From positions 1-34,940 of the forward strand of contig JAEDFM010000026.1 in assembly GCA_016292805.1 (NCBI GenBank): DNA of 34,940 nucleotides. The letters are read 5' to 3'. Position 1 is the first letter of the stretch; each line of letters starts with the position of its first letter. A program made the translations under genes and the position numbers. Below the pieces are notes generated by a model that was not told the DNA's origin, searched no databases, and was given only the letters and a program-made list of their open reading frames with translations. Source of the DNA: Treponema sp. GTDB taxonomy: Bacteria; Spirochaetota; Spirochaetia; Treponematales; Treponemataceae. Below, in pieces: positions 30,542-34,940 of this stretch.

Positions 30542-32502
30542 TGCCACCAGCAAAAGGATTTGGAAAACCTAAAAATACAAGACAAACAATAGGTCGTCTT
30601 ATTTCATATATGGGAAAATTCAAGGCTTTATGGCTTGTAGTTTTCTTTTGTGTATTAATCAGTTCCGTGGCTACGGTTGCAGGCAGTTATTTAATTAAAC
30701 CAGCTTTAAATAAATACATCATTCCTGCCAGCCTTCTGGTAATAAATGGTGCTGCAGTAGATTCAGCAGAAGTTGTTGCTTTGCTTAAAGGCTCTGGCAT
30801 GATGCTGATTGCAGTTTCCATTATGTTCCTTTTTGGCGTTGCAGCTTCCTGGGGTAATCAGCGGTTAATGCTTTATATTTCTACAAATCTTTTGTACAAC
30901 ATCCGCTGCGACCTGTTTTCAAGTTTGGAAAAACTGCCAGTAAAATTTTATGACACTCATACTCACGGCGAATTAATGTCCCGCTTTACAAACGACACAG
31001 ACACCCTTCGCGAAATGATGAGTCAGACAATTCCACAGCTGCTTTCATCAATCATCACCATAGTTTCCGTACTTGTTATGATGATTGTTTTGAGCCCAAT
31101 GCTTACAGTTCTTATGCTTGTTCTTACAGTCTGTATTTTTATGATAATTAAACTTGTGGGAAAGCGGTCTGTAAAAGCTTTCCGTCAGAATCAAAAATCA
31201 GTTGGTGAATTAAACGGTTTTATTGAAGAAATGATTGAAGGTCAGAAGGTAATTAAGGTTTTCAATCATGAACCAAAGGCAAAAGCAGAATTTGGCGTAT
31301 TAAACGAAAACCTTCGTAAAGCCGGAACCGATGCCATGACTTTTGGTGGAATTATGTTCCCAATGATGAACAATCTGGCTCATGCTGAATATGCCATAAT
31401 TGCTATTGTTGGTTCCGCATTTATGATTTTAGGTCAGTATCACACAGGTTTCTTAAACTGGTTTACAGGAGCTTTGGATATTGGTACTCTGGCAGCCTTT
31501 TTGCAGTATACCCGTTCTTTCAGTCAGCCAATCGGTATGATGAGCCAGCAGGCAAACTCAGTATTAAATGCACTTGCCGGTTCTGAACGCATTTTTGGAA
31601 TTATTGATGAACCAGCAGAAATTGATGAAGGTAATATTTCCCTTGTAAATGCATACGAGGCAAAAGACAGCAATGGTAACAAAAAGTTAGTTCAGTCTTT
31701 TGCAAAGACCGGCGAATGGGCATGGAAAAATCCAGCAGATAATTCACTTAAGGAATTAAAAGGTGAAGTTATTTTTGATCATGTAACCTTTGGTTATACA
31801 CCAGAAAAAACAGTTCTCCACGATATTTGCATACACGCAAAACCAGGCATGAAGATTGCCCTTGTAGGTTCAACCGGTTCAGGAAAAACCACAACAATCA
31901 ATCTTCTTACCCGTTTTTATGATGTTCCAGACCAGAATGGTGCCATTACTTATGACGGCTTCCCATTGAATCAGATTAGTAAAGATGCTTTGCGCCGTTC
32001 TTTAGGAATGGTTCAGCAGAATACTCATTTGTTTACAGGAACTATCAGAGAAAACATTCGTTACGGAAACCTGGAAGCCAGCGATGCACAGGTTTATGAG
32101 GCAGCAAAACTGGCAAATGCCGATTATTTTATTCAGCATCTGGAAAATGGATACGACACAGTTATTACAGGGGATGGTGCAAGCCTTAGCCAGGGGCAGC
32201 GCCAGCTTTTAGCAATTGCCCGTGCCGCAGTAGCAAATCCACCAGTATTAATTTTGGACGAAGCTACATCTTCAATCGATACCCGTACCGAAGCCTTAAT
32301 TGAAAAAGGTATGGATTCTTTGATGGAAGGCCGTACTTCATTTGTAATTGCCCACCGTCTTTCAACAGTCCGCAATGCAGATGAAATTATAGTTCTGGAG
32401 CATGGCAGGATTATTGAGCGCGGAACTCATGATCAGCTTATAGCCGCTAAAGGTCGTTACTATTTCCTTTACACAGGAAACAGAATTTCATTAGATGAAT
32501 AA
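30541..32502 (+). CDS. ABC exporter half-transporter, catalytic partner
   Basis: 653 residues with an N-terminal six-helix domain (about 28-345) and a nucleotide-binding domain. Walker A GSTGSGKTT (443-451), Walker B LILDE with Glu574, and switch His605 (IAHRLS) are all canonical, while the signature is LSQGQ (549-553) instead of LSGGQ. In the heterodimer this gives one competent site (this Walker A/B with the partner's VSGGQ) and one weak site. Two extra hydrophilic insertions (about 60-84 and 365-410, the latter NAYEAKDSNGNKKLV) make it longer than its partner. Translationally coupled to the gene upstream. Confidence 0.96.
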   Translation: MPPAKGFGKPKNTRQTIGRLISYMGKFKALWLVVFFCVLISSVATVAGSYLIKPALNKYIIPASLLVINGAAVDSAEVVALLKGSGMMLIAVSIMFLFGVAASWGNQRLMLYISTNLLYNIRCDLFSSLEKLPVKFYDTHTHGELMSRFTNDTDTLREMMSQTIPQLLSSIITIVSVLVMMIVLSPMLTVLMLVLTVCIFMIIKLVGKRSVKAFRQNQKSVGELNGFIEEMIEGQKVIKVFNHEPKAKAEFGVLNENLRKAGTDAMTFGGIMFPMMNNLAHAEYAIIAIVGSAFMILGQYHTGFLNWFTGALDIGTLAAFLQYTRSFSQPIGMMSQQANSVLNALAGSERIFGIIDEPAEIDEGNISLVNAYEAKDSNGNKKLVQSFAKTGEWAWKNPADNSLKELKGEVIFDHVTFGYTPEKTVLHDICIHAKPGMKIALVGSTGSGKTTTINLLTRFYDVPDQNGAITYDGFPLNQISKDALRRSLGMVQQNTHLFTGTIRENIRYGNLEASDAQVYEAAKLANADYFIQHLENGYDTVITGDGASLSQGQRQLLAIARAAVANPPVLILDEATSSIDTRTEALIEKGMDSLMEGRTSFVIAHRLSTVRNADEIIVLEHGRIIERGTHDQLIAAKGRYYFLYTGNRISLDE

Positions 32503-32673
32503 AGGTCACACAAAACTTGCATTATTTAGAAAAAAAGAATAAAGTAACATTAATTAAGAAAAGTTGTTTTCAGATGTGTAAGGTCGTCGGCCTTTTCTGA
32601 ACGCGGTGTGTTTTTTTTACCGCAAAACAAATTGCCCACTAATTAGTGGATTGAGTTTTTAGGAGCATTTCTT
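32503..32673 (+). other. Intergenic region with hairpins upstream of a lipoprotein gene
   Basis: A short hairpin AAGGTC/GGCCTT (32580-32594) is followed by only a few T and may end the exporter transcript. Next, GCGGT (32603-32607) pairs with ACCGC (32619-32623), enclosing an eight-T loop. No well-matched promoter could be fixed for the lipoprotein gene, though it must start in this stretch. Confidence 0.35.
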
Positions 32674-33576
32674 ATGAAATTGACAAAAAAAATTTTATTG
32701 GCTGCTGTGGCAGTTGCTGCAGTTATGTTCGCTGGATGTAAAAACTGGTCTTTGACTTCAGCTATGCAGAAATCTTTCGGTGCAGATATGTTTAAGTATA
32801 ATGATGCAACATATGATGCAGGTTTGGGAACTTGGACAATCGAAGGTGAAGTTAACGAATCTGAAGAAGAATATGAACGTGGCGTTAAGTTATTGTTGAC
32901 AAAGCATTCTGATATTGCAGGATTAGTTCAGATTGGTACTAAAGAAAATTCAAGTTTAGATAAAGGTGTTTTGGGTATTGCTTTTGACGTTACACAGAAT
33001 AAGTCAGATAAAGATGCAAGTAATTATAAAACATGGAACTTTGGTGTTATTGGTTTAAGAAACTACAAAGGTGTTCCCCAGTATTATGTTTCATATTTTG
33101 CAAATGTTTCTGATGCACAGATGTCTGCATTGAATTTTGGTGCAGCAACACAAGTTATTGACGCTGAAGGTAATACTGGTTATAAAGAACCATTTATTAA
33201 GGAAGATAAAGTTTCTAAAGAAAGACTTACTACATATGAAGTTGAAATTAAAGGTTTTACAGATCTTCCAAAAACTTTAATTAATAAAGATGGTGTACTT
33301 ACAGTTGCTGTTGATATCGATGAAGATGCAGATACAGGTGATTATCTTGTAAAAATTTATGATCAGTCTGCTGTTGATAAAAATAATTCTGGAATTAAAG
33401 CAGATGCAACAATCTTGAATGGTAGTGGTGACAAAATTTTAGCTTCAAAGATTGGAAAGGAAGGTGCAGCTCAGGCTTATGTTGGTGTTTACGCTAATAT
33501 TTATGGTGGTCAAACAATGGATGGATCTCTTGAAATTCTTGACCTTACACACCAGGCTCTTCCTGTAGAAGAATAA
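32674..33576 (+). CDS. Treponemal-type lipoprotein of unknown function
   Basis: 300 residues. Residues 1-22 are a lipoprotein signal (KKILLAAVAVAAVMFAGC, lipidated C22). The mature protein is acidic, rich in beta-prone stretches (TWTIEGEV, LLLTKHSD, YLVKIYDQS, YVGVYANIYGGQ) and Asp/Lys, with no recognised catalytic motif. It may be a surface or periplasmic binding protein; this is inference. AGGAG 10 nt before ATG supports the start. Monocistronic, with a strong terminator. Confidence 0.8.
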   Translation: MKLTKKILLAAVAVAAVMFAGCKNWSLTSAMQKSFGADMFKYNDATYDAGLGTWTIEGEVNESEEEYERGVKLLLTKHSDIAGLVQIGTKENSSLDKGVLGIAFDVTQNKSDKDASNYKTWNFGVIGLRNYKGVPQYYVSYFANVSDAQMSALNFGAATQVIDAEGNTGYKEPFIKEDKVSKERLTTYEVEIKGFTDLPKTLINKDGVLTVAVDIDEDADTGDYLVKIYDQSAVDKNNSGIKADATILNGSGDKILASKIGKEGAAQAYVGVYANIYGGQTMDGSLEILDLTHQALPVEE

Positions 33577-33599
33577 TTAGACTAACAATCTAACCCATA

Positions 33600-33631
33600 A
33601 AGGCTGTCGTTTATTCGGCAGCCTTTTTTTT
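33600..33631 (+). terminator. Intrinsic terminator of the lipoprotein gene
   Basis: AAGGCTGTCG (33600-33609) pairs with CGGCAGCCTT (33616-33625), one G-U pair, followed by a run of T to 33631. It lies 6 nt before the end of the convergent omptin-like gene. Confidence 0.9.
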
Positions 33632-33636
33632 ATCCC

Positions 33637-34617
33637 CTACAAATCAATTCTAATTCCTGCATTAAACCCAATTTCAAAAATCTTATTGCCAGTATTCTGG
33701 CCAATAGCTTTCCAGTCTTCAGGGTTTTCTAATAATCCAAATTTTTCGTCTGGTTCGTTATAATCAATGCCTGTAGGACCTTTTGTTACAAGCGTCATCA
33801 AACAGTCAAATCCTGTGGTTAGTGAACTTTTATTGCTCAGTTTATATTCTAAAACTACACCAGTTTTGTAAGCGTAAAAGCTGGAAATCTGTTTAGTGTA
33901 AGTTGAATGTATGTTATTGGTGTTTTTATTATCATCTGCATGGAAATCTATTGCATAATTAATCATTAAAGGGCTTGTGGCTGCATTGAATTTGAACTTT
34001 ACTTTATCCATCACATATTCAAAATCAATCCCTATAAATAAAGAATAATTCTGCATTATCAGATTTATGTGGGAAAGTTTAGGGTAGTAGGTTGCTTCCG
34101 GCTCATTCCAGGCGCAGTTGTTGCCGTACCAGCCGTATCCAATATCTGTGTAAAAGCTGTAATGTCTGTACATCAATTGAATTTGTGGTTGAATATAAAA
34201 TCTGCTGCCTAAATTAAAATAAAATCCATAACCCAGATTAAAATTGAAGTTTTTGTAATCTGTGTAGTTATTAAAAATTCCATAGTTTGTTTTTATATTT
34301 TTAATTTTCCAGTCGGAATCTGTCATTAAGCCGCACTGGGCGGGAATTTTGTATTGTACATCAGCTGTAAAATTTGAGTTATTATGTGATATTTTTGTGC
34401 CCAAACTGATGTAAGGCAGGCTATTCTCATTAAATTCCAGGTAACTTAACAGTCTGTCATTTATAGAAGAGTACAGATATTCACCTATTTTTCCATTTAT
34501 AAGCCCAAAAGACGGTGATAAAGACCATTTAATTTGTTCTGAACTCCATCCAAGTGCTGAAAAGCATAAAAAGATGAGTATAACAGCAGTTTTTCTAACT
34601 TTTTTTGCTAAAAACAT
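33637..34617 (-). CDS. Omptin-like outer membrane protease
   Basis: 326 residues with an N-terminal signal peptide (about 1-25) and strand-like aromatic-rich repeats of a beta barrel. Omptin features: GLINGKIGEYLYSS (38-51) near the start, LMTDSDW with D100 and D102 (the catalytic Asp pair of omptins in MxDxDW), and IDFHADD with D224 and H226, matching the Asp-His pair (D210/H212 of OmpT). All four catalytic positions are thus seen. Omptins cleave between basic residues at the cell surface and need lipopolysaccharide in enterobacteria, a lipid many treponemes lack. The C-terminus ends in a strand (NAGIRIDL) without a terminal Phe. The -10 TATAAT (34624-34629) ends 6 nt before ATG with TTGCTT 16 bp upstream; no Shine-Dalgarno. 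Confidence 0.75.
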   Translation of the reverse strand: MFLAKKVRKTAVILIFLCFSALGWSSEQIKWSLSPSFGLINGKIGEYLYSSINDRLLSYLEFNENSLPYISLGTKISHNNSNFTADVQYKIPAQCGLMTDSDWKIKNIKTNYGIFNNYTDYKNFNFNLGYGFYFNLGSRFYIQPQIQLMYRHYSFYTDIGYGWYGNNCAWNEPEATYYPKLSHINLIMQNYSLFIGIDFEYVMDKVKFKFNAATSPLMINYAIDFHADDNKNTNNIHSTYTKQISSFYAYKTGVVLEYKLSNKSSLTTGFDCLMTLVTKGPTGIDYNEPDEKFGLLENPEDWKAIGQNTGNKIFEIGFNAGIRIDL

Positions 34618-34623
34618 GTTTAA

Positions 34624-34651
34624 ATTATAATCAAGAACCCTATCAAAGCAA
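34624..34651 (-). promoter_or_regulatory. Promoter of the omptin-like gene
   Basis: On the minus strand TTGCTT (34646-34651), 16 bp, TATAAT (34624-34629), 6 nt before the ATG. Start of transcription and translation would nearly coincide. Confidence 0.55.
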
Positions 34652-34726
34652 TAAGAATCTGGTAATTATCCAAATATTATGTTTTTTTTGACATTTTTTT
34701 TATTTCTGTAATTGTCATTTTGCTTG

Positions 34727-34772
34727 AAAATGTAAGAAAACTTTGATATTCATTACTATTTTCTTACATTTT
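34727..34772. repeat. Perfect 14-bp inverted repeat
   Basis: AAAATGTAAGAAAA (34727-34740) pairs with its exact complement at 34759-34772, with an 18-nt loop. It lies upstream of the promoter of the last gene and could be a protein-binding site or a terminator for either strand. Confidence 0.7.
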
Positions 34773-34799
34773 TAAACTTAACAAATCGTTTTTTTTTTC

Positions 34800-34828
34800 T
34801 TGACTTCTAAAATCCCGCGTGTTAGGAT
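34800..34828 (+). promoter_or_regulatory. Probable promoter of the last gene
   Basis: TTGACT (34800-34805), 17 bp, TAGGAT (34823-34828). A 6-bp inverted repeat (AAATCC 34810-34815 with GGATTT 34825-34830) overlaps the -10 box and may be an operator. The leader of about 65 nt holds a small hairpin (AGCAC 34852-34856 with GTGCT 34860-34864). Confidence 0.45.
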
Positions 34829-34900
34829 TTATATTACAAGAGTTCACGGGAAGCACGTTGTGCTGTGGATTCTTATAATAAAAAAGGAGGATTTTTTTAA

Positions 34901-34940
34901 ATGAAAAAAATCGTAATGGGAATCGCTGCTGTAGCAATGG
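34901..34940 (+). CDS. Exported protein, 5' end only
   Basis: The first 13 codons read MKKIVMGIAAVAM, the beginning of a signal peptide, preceded by an AAAGGAGG ribosome binding site about 10 nt upstream and a well-formed promoter. The gene runs off the window, so the product cannot be named. The strong signals suggest an abundant envelope protein. Confidence 0.7.
   Translation, partial: MKKIVMGIAAVAM

Overview
The window reads as a low-GC host-associated spirochaete of the Treponema type. The evidence is the set of Treponema-like gene families: a small eight-strand-type outer membrane barrel, an omptin-like barrel, several lipoproteins, a DUF5312-like protein, and maltodextrin enzymes. This placement is inferred from protein character, not from a marker gene. 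All family names come from motifs recognised by eye.

Layout. Positions 1-1003 hold a terminator cluster, a minus-strand outer membrane protein gene and a tRNA-Lys(UUU) with its own promoter and terminator. Positions 1004-7740 are a complete type II-C CRISPR-Cas locus: leader, 25 identical 36-bp repeats with 24 spacers of 30 bp (1200-2819), a terminator fused to the array end, then cas2, cas1 and cas9 on the minus strand, and a tracrRNA divergent from cas9 (about 7606-7733). Each repeat contains a near-consensus sigma70 promoter, so every spacer may be transcribed from its own start, as known in Neisseria and Campylobacter. Positions 7919-14211 hold a small Cys-rich protein, a TroA/ZnuA-like metal-binding lipoprotein, pgi, a 7TM HD-GYP protein, argR and a threonine-synthase-like protein that lacks the PLP lysine.

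Positions 14297-21624 are a minus-strand cluster: a small acidic protein, a PflX-like radical SAM protein, malQ (GH77), and a very long GH13 enzyme with a histone-H1-like Lys/Ala tail. MalQ and GH13 would together remodel maltodextrins, with pgi downstream in glycolysis. Positions 21691-24214 carry a DUF5312-like gene and a YfiH/laccase-domain gene. Positions 24192-27887 are the minus-strand hflK-hflC operon followed by a membrane-anchored protein with a faint kinase-like C-lobe. Positions 28088-32502 carry a DUF4230 protein and a heterodimeric ABC exporter with one degenerate ATP site. The last part has a lipoprotein, an omptin-like outer membrane protease and the first codons of an exported protein.

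The most notable observations are: (i) promoters inside the CRISPR repeats, with the TATAAT lying just outside the tracrRNA-paired part; (ii) a recurring class of genes with no Shine-Dalgarno whose -10 box ends 6-8 nt before ATG, suggesting leaderless mRNAs, including two divergent pairs that may share one palindromic TTGCAA as -35; (iii) palindromic intergenic-type repeats inserted in frame in the GH13 gene; (iv) a threonine synthase homologue with Lys replaced by Arg in the operon of argR.
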